Assembly (NCBI RefSeq): GCF_001421765.1
Contig: NZ_LMLA01000001.1
Coordinates: 471,048 to 535,047 of the forward strand
DNA: 64,000 bases
Origin: Sphingomonas sp. Leaf32
GTDB taxonomy: Bacteria; Pseudomonadota; Alphaproteobacteria; Sphingomonadales; Sphingomonadaceae
Direction: 5' to 3'
This document shows, in pieces, positions 56,832-64,000 of this stretch. The stretch's first letter is position 1. Each line of letters begins with the position of its first letter. Under the pieces are notes generated by a model. That model had not been told where the DNA came from. It worked only from the letters and a program-made list of their open reading frames with translations, and made no database searches. The position numbers and the translations under genes are program-made.

Positions 56832-59120
56832 TCATCCTGGCGTGACGAAAGTGTCGAGCACCCGCTTCTGGCCTGCCGTCTCGAACAACACTTCCAGTTT
56901 GTTGCCCTCGATCGTCTCGATCGTGCCGTAACCGAATTTCTGGTGGAAGACGCGCTGTCCGGTCGACAGATCGCTGCGACCTTTATTGCCCAGGCTGATC
57001 GCACTGGCGCGTGCCTCGACCACCCGCGACGGGGTCGGGGTGAAGCCGGACCCCTGCGACGCCGCCCGCTGCCACCCCGGCCCACGTCCGGTGCCGCGCG
57101 CGACATCGGCGAAGGGATCGGCCCGTTCGCTCCAGTTCGCCCGCCACAGGCTTTCGCCGCCCGACATGGTCGTTTCCGCCTCGATATGCTCGGGCGGCAG
57201 TTCGCCGACGAAGCGCGAGGGCAGCGACGAATTCCACTGGCCATAGATGCGGCGATTGGCGGCATGGAACACCACCGCCAGCCGCCGCGCGCGCGTGATC
57301 GCGACATAGGCGAGGCGGCGCTCCTCCTCCAAGGACGCGGTGCCGCCTTCGTCCAGCGACCGCTGCGACGGGAACAGCCCTTCCTCCCATCCGACGCAGA
57401 ACACCGTGTCGAATTCCAGCCCCTTGGCGGCATGGATGGTCATGATCGTGACCTTCGGCTCCTCCGCCGAAGCCTCGTTATCCATCACGAGACTGACATG
57501 CTCGAGGAACGCGCCGAGCGACTCATATTCCTCCATCGCGCGGACCAGTTCGGTCAGGTTCTCCAGTCGCCCGGCGGCCTCCGCCGTCTTTTCCGCCTGG
57601 TACATGGCGGTATAGCCGCTTTCGTCCAGCAACTGCCGCGCCAGTTCGGCGTGCGGCAGGTCGCGGGCCATGTCGCGCCACCGCGCGAAATCGCCGACCA
57701 GCCGCCCCAGCGACTTGCGCGCCGCCCCGGTCAGTTCGTCGGTATCGAGGATGCGCGCGGCGGCGGTCATCAGCGAGCTGCCGGTCGCGCGGGCGAAGCG
57801 ATGGATCGTCTGCACCGCCTTGTCGCCCAGGCCCCGCTTGGGCACGTTGACGATGCGTTCGAACGCCAGATCGTCGGCCGGCTGATTGACGACGCGCAGA
57901 TAGGCCAGCGCATCGCGGATTTCGGCGCGTTCGTAGAAGCGGAAACCGCCGACGATCCGGTACGGCATCCCGATGCCGATGAAGCGTTCCTCAAACTCGC
58001 GCGTCTGGTGCTGCGCGCGCACCAGGATGGCGAAATTGTCGAGGTTCCTGCCGTCGCGCTGGCCGCGCTCGACCATCTCGCCGACGCGGCGTGCTTCCTC
58101 CGGACCGTCCCAAACGCCGATGACCCGGACCTTTTCGCCCACATCGGTTTCGGTCCACAGCGTCTTGCCCAGCCGCCCGCCATTATGCGCGATGACGCCC
58201 GATGCCGCGCCCAGGATATGCGGCGTCGATCGGTAATTCTGTTCGAGCTTGATGATCTTCGCGCCGGGAAAATCGCGTTCGAACCGCAGGATATTCTCGA
58301 CCTGCGCACCGCGCCACGAATAGATCGACTGGTCGTCGTCGCCGACGCAGCACAGATTGCGCCGCTCCTGCGCCAGCAACCGCAGCCACAGATACTGGAC
58401 GCTGTTGGTGTCCTGATATTCGTCGACCATGATGTAGCGGAAGCGCTGCTGATACTGTGCCAGCACGTCGCGGTCGGTGCGCAGGATGATCAGCACGTGT
58501 AGCAGCAAATCGCCGAAGTCGCAGGCGTTCACTGCCTTTAAGCGGTCCTGATATTGCTGGTACAGTTCTCCGCCGCGCCCGTTGGCGAAGCGTTCGCTTT
58601 CCCCGGCATCGACATCGGCGGGGGTCATCCCCTTGTTCTTCCATCCGTCGATCAGCCCGGCGAGGCTGCGCGCCGGCCAGCGCTTCTCGTCGAGATTGGC
58701 GGCGACGATCAATTGCTTCAGCAGCCGCAACTGATCGTCGGTGTCGAGAATGGTGAAGTTCGACTGCAACCCGACCAGTTCCGCGTGCCGCCGCAGCATC
58801 TTCGCGCCGATCGCGTGGAAGGTGCCGAGCCACGGCATCCCCTCCACCAGATCGCCGACCAGCCGCCCGACGCGCTCGCGCATCTCCTTCGCCGCCTTGT
58901 TGGTGAAGGTCACCGACAGGATTTCGGACGGATACGCCTTGCGCGTATACAGCAGGTGCGCCAGCCGCGCGGTCAGCGCCGCCGTCTTGCCCGTGCCGGC
59001 ACCCGCCAGCACCAGCACCGGGCCATCGGTGGTCAGCACCGCATCGCGCTGCGGTTCGTTCAGGCCCCGCAGATAGGGGGCATCGGCCGGGGTCGGGGCA
59101 GGGGGGGCAAGTGCGGACAT
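56832..59120 (-). CDS. uvrD: ATP-dependent DNA helicase PcrA/UvrD
   Basis: This ~762-residue superfamily 1 helicase has all motifs in one frame: LNEPQRDAVL (Q), LAGAGTGKTAALTARL (I), VTFTNKAAKEMRERV (Ia), YIMVDEYQDTNSVQ (II), VGDDDQSIYSWRGA (III), LEQNYRST (IV), TIMTIHAAKGLEFD (V) and AYVAITRAR (VI). It acts in nucleotide excision and mismatch repair and in removing RecA filaments. The C-terminal domain ends with VFHQKFGYGTIETIEGNKLEV, typical of PcrA/UvrD. ATG at 59120 (MSALAPP) is preferred to 59186. Confidence 0.92.
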   Translation of the reverse strand: MSALAPPAPTPADAPYLRGLNEPQRDAVLTTDGPVLVLAGAGTGKTAALTARLAHLLYTRKAYPSEILSVTFTNKAAKEMRERVGRLVGDLVEGMPWLGTFHAIGAKMLRRHAELVGLQSNFTILDTDDQLRLLKQLIVAANLDEKRWPARSLAGLIDGWKNKGMTPADVDAGESERFANGRGGELYQQYQDRLKAVNACDFGDLLLHVLIILRTDRDVLAQYQQRFRYIMVDEYQDTNSVQYLWLRLLAQERRNLCCVGDDDQSIYSWRGAQVENILRFERDFPGAKIIKLEQNYRSTPHILGAASGVIAHNGGRLGKTLWTETDVGEKVRVIGVWDGPEEARRVGEMVERGQRDGRNLDNFAILVRAQHQTREFEERFIGIGMPYRIVGGFRFYERAEIRDALAYLRVVNQPADDLAFERIVNVPKRGLGDKAVQTIHRFARATGSSLMTAAARILDTDELTGAARKSLGRLVGDFARWRDMARDLPHAELARQLLDESGYTAMYQAEKTAEAAGRLENLTELVRAMEEYESLGAFLEHVSLVMDNEASAEEPKVTIMTIHAAKGLEFDTVFCVGWEEGLFPSQRSLDEGGTASLEEERRLAYVAITRARRLAVVFHAANRRIYGQWNSSLPSRFVGELPPEHIEAETTMSGGESLWRANWSERADPFADVARGTGRGPGWQRAASQGSGFTPTPSRVVEARASAISLGNKGRSDLSTGQRVFHQKFGYGTIETIEGNKLEVLFETAGQKRVLDTFVTPG

Positions 59121-59307
59121 CGTCGAACAGGTAGGGAACGAACCGTAAAGCGACAAGCAAGGAAATCGTTTCAGAACCGTCATCATATTGCCATCGAGTC
59201 TTCGCTGCGGTGCAATATCTCGGACGTATCGGGGCGGTGCCGGTGGACGGCGGCGTCACTTCGGACGACCGCTGCCGCGACGGGCACGCTTTCGCAGGAG
59301 CTACCCC

Positions 59308-59610
59308 ATGACCATCCGTCTCATCGCCCTCGCGGCGACCGCCGCCGCTTGCCTGTCCTCCGTCGCCCATGCCGAAGTCCGCGAGCCGGTCACGGCCCGC
59401 GTGTCGATCGCCGGGCTGAACCTCGCTTCGGCCGAAGGTCGCCGCACCCTCGACGCGCGCATCGACCGTGCAGCGATGCGGATGTGCCAGTCGCAGATGA
59501 GCGGCCTGCGCCGCATCGCCGACGAACAGCGTTGCCGCAAGGAAATGCACCGCGATGCCGAAGTCCGGGTCGCGCAGTTGACGCCGGTGAAGGTCGCCAG
59601 CGCGCGCTGA
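59308..59610 (+). CDS. UrcA family protein
   Basis: This 100-residue exported protein has a signal peptide (MTIRLIALAATAAACLSSVAHA) and the UrcA-type pattern ARVSIAGLNLASAEGRRTLDAR, AAMRMCQ and RCRKEM (two Cys). UrcA proteins are periplasmic and characteristic of Sphingomonadales and relatives; their function is unknown. ATG at 59308 follows GCAGGAG. Confidence 0.88.
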   Translation: MTIRLIALAATAAACLSSVAHAEVREPVTARVSIAGLNLASAEGRRTLDARIDRAAMRMCQSQMSGLRRIADEQRCRKEMHRDAEVRVAQLTPVKVASAR

Positions 59611-59647
59611 CCTTTCCGCCGCGCGTGTGCGGAGGCCACTCTGTTGT

Positions 59648-59743
59648 CGTCACTCCCGCGCAGGCGGGAGTCCATATGCGCCGGCGTCGCGGATCATGCC
59701 GAAACGTCAGCGCCTATGGATTCCCGCCTGCGCGGGAATGACG
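59648..59743. repeat. REP-like inverted repeat
   Basis: CGTCACTCCCGCGCAGGCGGGAGTCC is answered by GGATTCCCGCCTGCGCGGGAATGACG over 96 bp. Both arms contain a strong inner hairpin (CCCGC / GCGGG). It lies after the UrcA gene and before the MFS gene and could terminate the former. Confidence 0.75.
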
Positions 59744-59828
59744 AAAAAGGGTCGGCAGTAATAGTTGCGCCATGCGCGCTTAACGTGAAACCTTCTTGCG
59801 CTGTCCGTTCAGTTCGGTACGCGGGCGC

Positions 59829-61094
59829 ATGACCCAACCGCATCCCATGCGCGTCCATCGCCGCATCCTGATCGCCAGCCTGATCGGTACGTCGGTCGAA
59901 TTCTACGACTTCTATATCTACGCGACCGCCGCGACCCTCGTCTTCGGCCCGCTGTTCTTTCCATCGGACAGCGCATCGGCGCAGCTGATGGCGAGCTATC
60001 TGTCGATCGGCCTCGCCTTCATCGCCCGGCCGCTCGGCGCGGTCGTGTTCGGGCATTTCGGCGACCGGCTGGGTCGCAAGTCGACGCTGGTTGCATCGCT
60101 GATGCTGATGGGCGGATCGACATTGCTGATCGCGTTCCTGCCGACCTACGCCATGGTCGGCTGGGTCGCGCCGCTGCTGCTGTGCACCCTGCGGTTCGCG
60201 CAGGGGCTGGGGCTGGGCGGCGAATGGGGCGGCGCGGCGCTGCTGGCGGTGGAGAATGCGCCGCCGGGCTGGCGCGGGCGGTTCGGTATGGTGCCGCAAC
60301 TGGGCGCCCCGGTCGGGTTCATCGCCGCCAACGGGCTGTTCCTGCTGCTGGGCCTGATGCTGTCGGAGGCGGACTTCGCCGCATGGGGGTGGCGCCTGCC
60401 GTTCCTGTTCAGTGTCGCGCTGGTGGGGTTGGGGCTGTGGGTCCGGGTGAAGCTGCACGAAACGCCGGCCTTCGCCCGCGCGCTGGCGCAGGAAGCACCG
60501 GCGGCGGTTCCGATCGCCGAGCTGGCCGGCGCGCATCTGCGCGCGACTCTGGCCGGCACGTTCGGCGTCGTCGCCTGCTTCGCGCTCTATTATATCGCGA
60601 CGACCTTCGTGCTCGGCTACGGCACTACGACGCTGGGTTATAGCCGCAGTGCGTTCCTGCAGACGCAGCTGGTCGCGATCCTGTTCATGGCGGCGGGCAT
60701 CGCGCTGGCCGGGTGGCTGTCGGACCGTTCGACCCCGGCGCGGGTGCTGGCGGGCGGTTGTATCGGCGTGGTGCTGGCCGGCGTGCTGCTGGCGCCGATG
60801 GTCGGCGGCGGGTCGCTGTTCGTGATTGGCGCGTGGCTGTCGTTCGCGCTGCTGATGATGGGCTTAGTCTACGGGCCGCTCGGCGCGTGGCTGCCTGCGC
60901 TGTTCCCGGCGCGGGTGCGCTATACCGGCGCGTCGATGGGCTTCAATGTCGGCGGCGTCATCGGCGGCGGGCTGACGCCCAGCATCGCGCAGGCGCTATC
61001 GGTGTCGCATGGCCTGTCGGCGGTCGGCGCGGTGCTGGGCGCGGCCGGGGTGGCCAGCATCGTCGGGCTGCTGCTGGTCCCCCGACAGCGCTAG
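59829..61094 (+). CDS. MHS-family MFS transporter
   Basis: This 421-residue protein with about 12 helices belongs to the metabolite:H+ symporter branch: IGTSVEFYDFYIYATAATLV at the start, RPLGAVVFGHFGDRLGRKST (loop 2-3 motif), FAQGLGLGGEWGGAALLAVE and MVPQLGAPVGFI. It likely imports an organic acid or related metabolite. ATG at 59829 (MTQPHPM) is chosen; 59796 would add 11 residues. Confidence 0.88.
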   Translation: MTQPHPMRVHRRILIASLIGTSVEFYDFYIYATAATLVFGPLFFPSDSASAQLMASYLSIGLAFIARPLGAVVFGHFGDRLGRKSTLVASLMLMGGSTLLIAFLPTYAMVGWVAPLLLCTLRFAQGLGLGGEWGGAALLAVENAPPGWRGRFGMVPQLGAPVGFIAANGLFLLLGLMLSEADFAAWGWRLPFLFSVALVGLGLWVRVKLHETPAFARALAQEAPAAVPIAELAGAHLRATLAGTFGVVACFALYYIATTFVLGYGTTTLGYSRSAFLQTQLVAILFMAAGIALAGWLSDRSTPARVLAGGCIGVVLAGVLLAPMVGGGSLFVIGAWLSFALLMMGLVYGPLGAWLPALFPARVRYTGASMGFNVGGVIGGGLTPSIAQALSVSHGLSAVGAVLGAAGVASIVGLLLVPRQR

Positions 61095-61150
61095 GAGCGA
61101 TCGACATTCAGCCAATTCGAGGGTGATTGCCGAGCGTCGTACGATCCCTT

Positions 61151-61259
61151 CGTCACCCCGGACTTGTTCCGGGGTCCACTTCGCCGCTAGCGCTGTCCTG
61201 AGAAAAGCAGGCTTCGCCGATCGCCGCACCGCGGACCCTGGAACAAGTCCGGGGTGACG
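61151..61259. repeat. REP-like inverted repeat
   Basis: CGTCACCCCGGACTTGTTCC pairs with GGAACAAGTCCGGGGTGACG. The unit is 109 bp, the same length as 49361-49469, with near-identical arms and an identical CGATCGCCGCACCGCGGACC stretch. It lies between the MHS gene and the convergent GGDEF gene. Confidence 0.8.
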
Positions 61260-61293
61260 ATAGGCCGGTGAATGTGAATCCGCCCTAAAGCAC

Positions 61294-62475
61294 TCAGGCG
61301 GTGCGCAGGCTCTGCGCGTCGACCACGGGTTCGGGTACCGGGCAGATGCGATTGCGCCCGGAGCGCTTCGCATCATAGGCCCAGCGATCGGCACGATCGA
61401 TCAGGCTGTTCAGCGTGTCGCCCGGCTCCAGTATCGCCAGCCCGGCGCTGACCGTGATCGGCGGCAGATGGGCGCCGATGGCGGGGATGGTCGCGCGCAC
61501 CGACTGCGCCGCCAGCCACGCGCCGCGCAGCGTCGTGCGATCCAGCACCGCGACGAACTCCTCGCCGCCCAGCCGGGCGATGACGGCGGATGCCGGCAGC
61601 CGCTCGGTCAGCATTGTGGCAAAGGCGTGCAGCACCGCATCGCCGGTCGCATGGCCATAGCTGTCGTTGACCCGTTTGAAATGGTCGATGTCGAACAGGA
61701 TCGCCGCCAGCGGCTGGCTCTTCTCGCGCGCGGCGACGACGAGCGGGATCGAGCGCCGTTCGAACCCGCGCCGGTTCGCCACGCCGGTCAACGGATCGGT
61801 CTCCGATTCGGAAATCGACCGCCCCATCGCCGCCTGCACCACCAGCAACAGCGTCAACAGCCCGGCCGTGACGATCAGCACGCCGCCGGTCGCCTGCGAG
61901 AACAGGGCATAGCTGCTGCTGGCATAGGATTTGGCGGTCGATCCCGAGCCGAAGGTCGCGGCGAAGAACGGTTTGACCAGGAAATGCGCGGTCATCATCG
62001 CCGATGCGATCGCCAGCGCCAGCCACAATCCCCCGCGTCGACGGCGCACGGCGTCGACCGCGATGAGGGTCGAGAGTCCGGCACCCAGCATGAACGGCGC
62101 CTGATAGACCAGCTCATACCACAGGGCATTGCGCGGCCCGTCCCAGATCGCAGCGCGAACCGCCACCCCGAAGACCAGCAGCGCGATCAGCAGCCCGCGC
62201 GGCGTCGCGCGCCCGGCCAGCCCGGCAAGGCCCGCCTGAAGCATGACGATGCTCAGCAGGAACGATCCATAGCTCGCGATCACGAACGGCGCGGTAAGGT
62301 CGGTCAGCCGCACGCCCAGTTCGCTGAGCGGGGTCAGCCCACCGACGATATAGGCCAGCACGAACCAGCTGACGTAACGCTGTTCGGGATAGGATACCCG
62401 AACGATCGCAAAGGCCGTGGCGAACAGGCCGGCGATGCAGGCATTGACGATCAGGGCATATACCGCGCTGTCCAT
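61294..62475 (-). CDS. Membrane-bound diguanylate cyclase (GGDEF)
   Basis: This 393-residue protein has about seven N-terminal helices (for example NACIAGLFATAFAIVRV, IVTAGLLTLLLVVQAAMG) and a C-terminal GGDEF domain: ETDPLTGVANRRGFERR, ILFDIDHFKRVNDSYGHATG and active site RLGGEEFVAV. The conserved GG(D/E)EF and metal-binding Asp predict cyclic di-GMP synthesis. I see no RxxD inhibitory site before GGEEF, so product inhibition may be absent. Confidence 0.9.
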   Translation of the reverse strand: MDSAVYALIVNACIAGLFATAFAIVRVSYPEQRYVSWFVLAYIVGGLTPLSELGVRLTDLTAPFVIASYGSFLLSIVMLQAGLAGLAGRATPRGLLIALLVFGVAVRAAIWDGPRNALWYELVYQAPFMLGAGLSTLIAVDAVRRRRGGLWLALAIASAMMTAHFLVKPFFAATFGSGSTAKSYASSSYALFSQATGGVLIVTAGLLTLLLVVQAAMGRSISESETDPLTGVANRRGFERRSIPLVVAAREKSQPLAAILFDIDHFKRVNDSYGHATGDAVLHAFATMLTERLPASAVIARLGGEEFVAVLDRTTLRGAWLAAQSVRATIPAIGAHLPPITVSAGLAILEPGDTLNSLIDRADRWAYDAKRSGRNRICPVPEPVVDAQSLRTA

Positions 62476-62557
62476 TCCCGATCCCGCCGTCCCATCGATC
62501 CAGTGGCCATATCAGCTTTTCTGACTGGAAATGTTAATGGCCGAATTTTTTTGTGGA

Positions 62558-63097
62558 TCAAATCAAACGCAGAAGCGTTAATCGCGCCTTGCCATAGGTA
62601 CGCTCGGCATCGACGGTGAACTGCGGCAAATCCAGCACCTCGGCCTTCGCGGTTTCGACACTGACCCACGTCGCGGGACCGATCCAGCCCAGCCGCGCCA
62701 GCTTGTCCGCCGCCACCGCACCGGCACCGCTGCCATAGGGCGGGTCCATCATCACGATGTCGAGCGGGCGCGGCGCCGGCCCCAGCGCCAGTACCGACGT
62801 CGCGCGGACATCGGCCCCCGCCACGTCCAGCTTGGCCAGATTGGCGCGCAGCGCGTCCAGCGCCGCCTTGTCCTGTTCGACAAACAGGCAGGTGGACGCG
62901 CCGCGCGACAGCGCCTCGATCCCCAGCGCGCCCGACCCGGCGAACAGGTCGGCGACCGCCAGTTCGTCGAAGCTGCCGACGCGACTGTTCAGCATCGAAA
63001 ACAGCGCCTCGCGCGTGCGGTCGGCGGTGGGGCGGGTCGCATCGCCCTTGGGCGCGACGATCGGGCGTCCGCGCCATTGTCCGGAAATCACCCGCAT
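62558..63097 (-). CDS. rsmD: 16S rRNA (guanine(966)-N(2))-methyltransferase RsmD
   Basis: This 179-residue protein has MRVISGQWRGRPIVAPKGDA, RPTADRTREALFSML, VADLFAGSGALGIEALSRGA (SAM-binding motif I) and IVMMDPPYGSG (motif IV, DPPY). It methylates G966 of 16S rRNA. Its ATG overlaps the stop of the upstream gene (ATGA). The order, pseudouridine synthase then rsmD, is common in alphaproteobacteria. Confidence 0.95.
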   Translation of the reverse strand: MRVISGQWRGRPIVAPKGDATRPTADRTREALFSMLNSRVGSFDELAVADLFAGSGALGIEALSRGASTCLFVEQDKAALDALRANLAKLDVAGADVRATSVLALGPAPRPLDIVMMDPPYGSGAGAVAADKLARLGWIGPATWVSVETAKAEVLDLPQFTVDAERTYGKARLTLLRLI

Positions 63098-64000
63098 CAG
63101 CGCTTCCCTCCACCGGGCTTGCCGCCGGGGCGTCCGCCCTTGGGCTTGCCCTTCACGACACGGGGGGAGGGGGCCGCCTTTGCCCAGCCGCTCGGCTTGC
63201 GCCTGGGCCGGTCGACGAAGCTCGCCCGGTCGGCATCGGCCGCTTCCGCCTGGGTCATGCGCTTGTCCACCGGGCCGCGTGGCGCGCGGACGTCGTCGGT
63301 CCGCACGCGGCGTTGGTCGTCCGCCGCCGGTTCGCGCGGCTTGCGGGGCACGCGCGCCACGCCGTCATAGCCCGGCCGTTCGGCATGGGCCGCCGCGCGA
63401 CGGGCGCGGGGGTTGTCCGCCGGCCGATCGCCATAGGCCCGCCGGTCGCCCAGCCCCGGCTGCCGTCGTTCGGCCGGCGTCTGCCCCGCCTGCGCCAGCG
63501 GATCGAAGCCGTCGCGCGGTTCGACCGGCCGTTCGGTCGCATGGGTGCGCGGTCCTGTCCGCCGTGCATCGCCCTGCGGTCGCGCGCCGAAGCCGGAGCG
63601 CTCGCCGCCCTGCGGCCGCGCGCCGAAGCCGGAACGCTCGCCGCCCTGCGGCCGCGCGCCGAAGCCGGAACGCTCGCCACCCTGCGGCCGCGCGCCGAAG
63701 CCGGAACGCTCGCCACCCTGCGGCCGCGCGCCGAAACCGGAACGCTCGCCACCCTGCGGCCGCGCGCCGAAACCCGAAAGCTCGCCACCTTGGGGCCGCG
63801 CGCCGAAGCCTGAGCGCTCACTGCCCTGCGATCGCGCGCCAAAACCGGAACGCTCGCCACCCTGCGGCCGATCGCCGAAGCTGCGGCGATCGCCGCCATC
63901 CGGCGCACGGCCGTCCCGGTCGGGGCGGCGTCCGCTGAACCCCGAACGCTGTCCGTCGCGTTCGGTGCGCGGGCGGCGCTCCTCGCCGAAGCGCTCGCCC
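63097..64000 (-). CDS. Probable 23S rRNA pseudouridine synthase, C-terminal tail (partial)
   Basis: One open frame runs without a stop from the right edge to the TGA at 63097-63099, which overlaps the rsmD start. The ~300 residues visible are entirely low-complexity Arg/Gly/Pro: eight copies of the 12-residue unit GERSGFGARPQG (63571-63858), then further basic segments ending KPKGGRPGGKPGGGKR. Such tails follow the RluB/RsuA catalytic domain in sphingomonads, which lies outside the window. Naming rests on synteny with rsmD and tail style only. Confidence 0.65.
   Translation of the reverse strand, partial: GERFGEERRPRTERDGQRSGFSGRRPDRDGRAPDGGDRRSFGDRPQGGERSGFGARSQGSERSGFGARPQGGELSGFGARPQGGERSGFGARPQGGERSGFGARPQGGERSGFGARPQGGERSGFGARPQGGERSGFGARPQGDARRTGPRTHATERPVEPRDGFDPLAQAGQTPAERRQPGLGDRRAYGDRPADNPRARRAAAHAERPGYDGVARVPRKPREPAADDQRRVRTDDVRAPRGPVDKRMTQAEAADADRASFVDRPRRKPSGWAKAAPSPRVVKGKPKGGRPGGKPGGGKR
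63571..63858 (-). repeat. Eight tandem 36-bp coding repeats
   Basis: Eight contiguous 36-bp units in frame encode GERSGFGARPQG. The five units nearest 63571 match this at the protein level. The three nearest 63858 are diverged (E-L, S for G and S for P changes), and a ninth degenerate unit follows at the right. The gradient suggests recent expansion at one end. The Arg/Gly content suggests RNA binding. Confidence 0.85.

Noticed and set aside
63571..63858. CRISPR array
   Set aside because: The 36-bp repeats are contiguous with no spacers and lie in frame in a coding region.
63255..63908. Repetitive 217-residue frame rich in ARGRRVASVP in the last kilobase
   Set aside because: It is a shifted frame of the same strand. 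The frame ending at 63097 is open to the edge, overlaps rsmD in the usual way and gives a regular GERSGFGARPQG repeat.

Overview
The window is high-GC alphaproteobacterial chromosome, most probably Sphingomonas or a close sphingomonad. The basis is gene content and style: a UrcA-family protein, two SleB-type cell wall hydrolases, a TonB-dependent receptor, a HWE kinase with a LOV partner, a YhhQ transporter, and many short inverted repeats of the sphingomonad CGTCAyyCC...GGrrTGACG type. No rRNA is present; there is one tRNA (Arg-TCT).

Region 1 (1-5464) is accessory metabolism. It opens with the tail of an IS5-type transposase that has truncated a LysR gene. MAPEG, VOC, SDR and DoxX genes follow, then two paralogous units that each pair an HxlR regulator with DoxX and oxidoreductase genes. 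The second unit resembles qorB/qorR and carries a perfect 17-bp palindrome upstream of the regulator.

Region 2 (5552-19140) is a degraded mobile and defence island. A trb conjugation remnant (DUF2274, trbI, G, F, L, trbK-alt, 3' part of trbJ) breaks off inside trbJ and is joined to the 3' end of a HEPN-like gene. Next comes a type IV toxin-antitoxin pair (AbiEi/AbiEii) behind a perfect 10-N10-10 inverted repeat. Close behind, on the same strand, lie an OLD-family ATPase/TOPRIM nuclease and a UvrD-like helicase, a Gabija-like pair. The helicase is split by a 1-nt shift at a C run. The island ends with a gene interrupted by three in-frame stops, an XRE-ImmA/IrrE protein and a Cys-rich small protein.

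Region 3 (19445-31780) is core-like. It holds an EF-hand/OmpR-type regulator/histidine kinase operon with an array of TTGTCG half-sites upstream. It also holds a YfcG-like GST, an SGNH hydrolase, a Phd-like/PAS fusion protein, TadE/TadG, and a cell-surface O-acylation cluster (DUF459, GDSL, MBOAT, small membrane protein).

Region 4 (32011-45340) is regulatory and resistance related. It includes a SleB hydrolase, an AmpR-like LysR gene divergent from a subclass B3 metallo-beta-lactamase, GNAT and YbaN genes, a hybrid histidine kinase, a tightly overlapping LOV / CheB-CheR-PAS-HWE kinase / receiver operon, and a TonB receptor.

Region 5 (45482-64000) is housekeeping: tRNA-Arg, YhhQ, purS-purQ, a PH-domain pair, a second SleB, an MFS-cysK operon, an alpha/beta hydrolase, a lipoprotein metallophosphoesterase, a PcrA/UvrD helicase, UrcA, an MHS transporter, a GGDEF protein, rsmD, and the repetitive tail of a probable rRNA pseudouridine synthase running off the right edge. 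Intergenic gaps here often carry REP-like palindromes.
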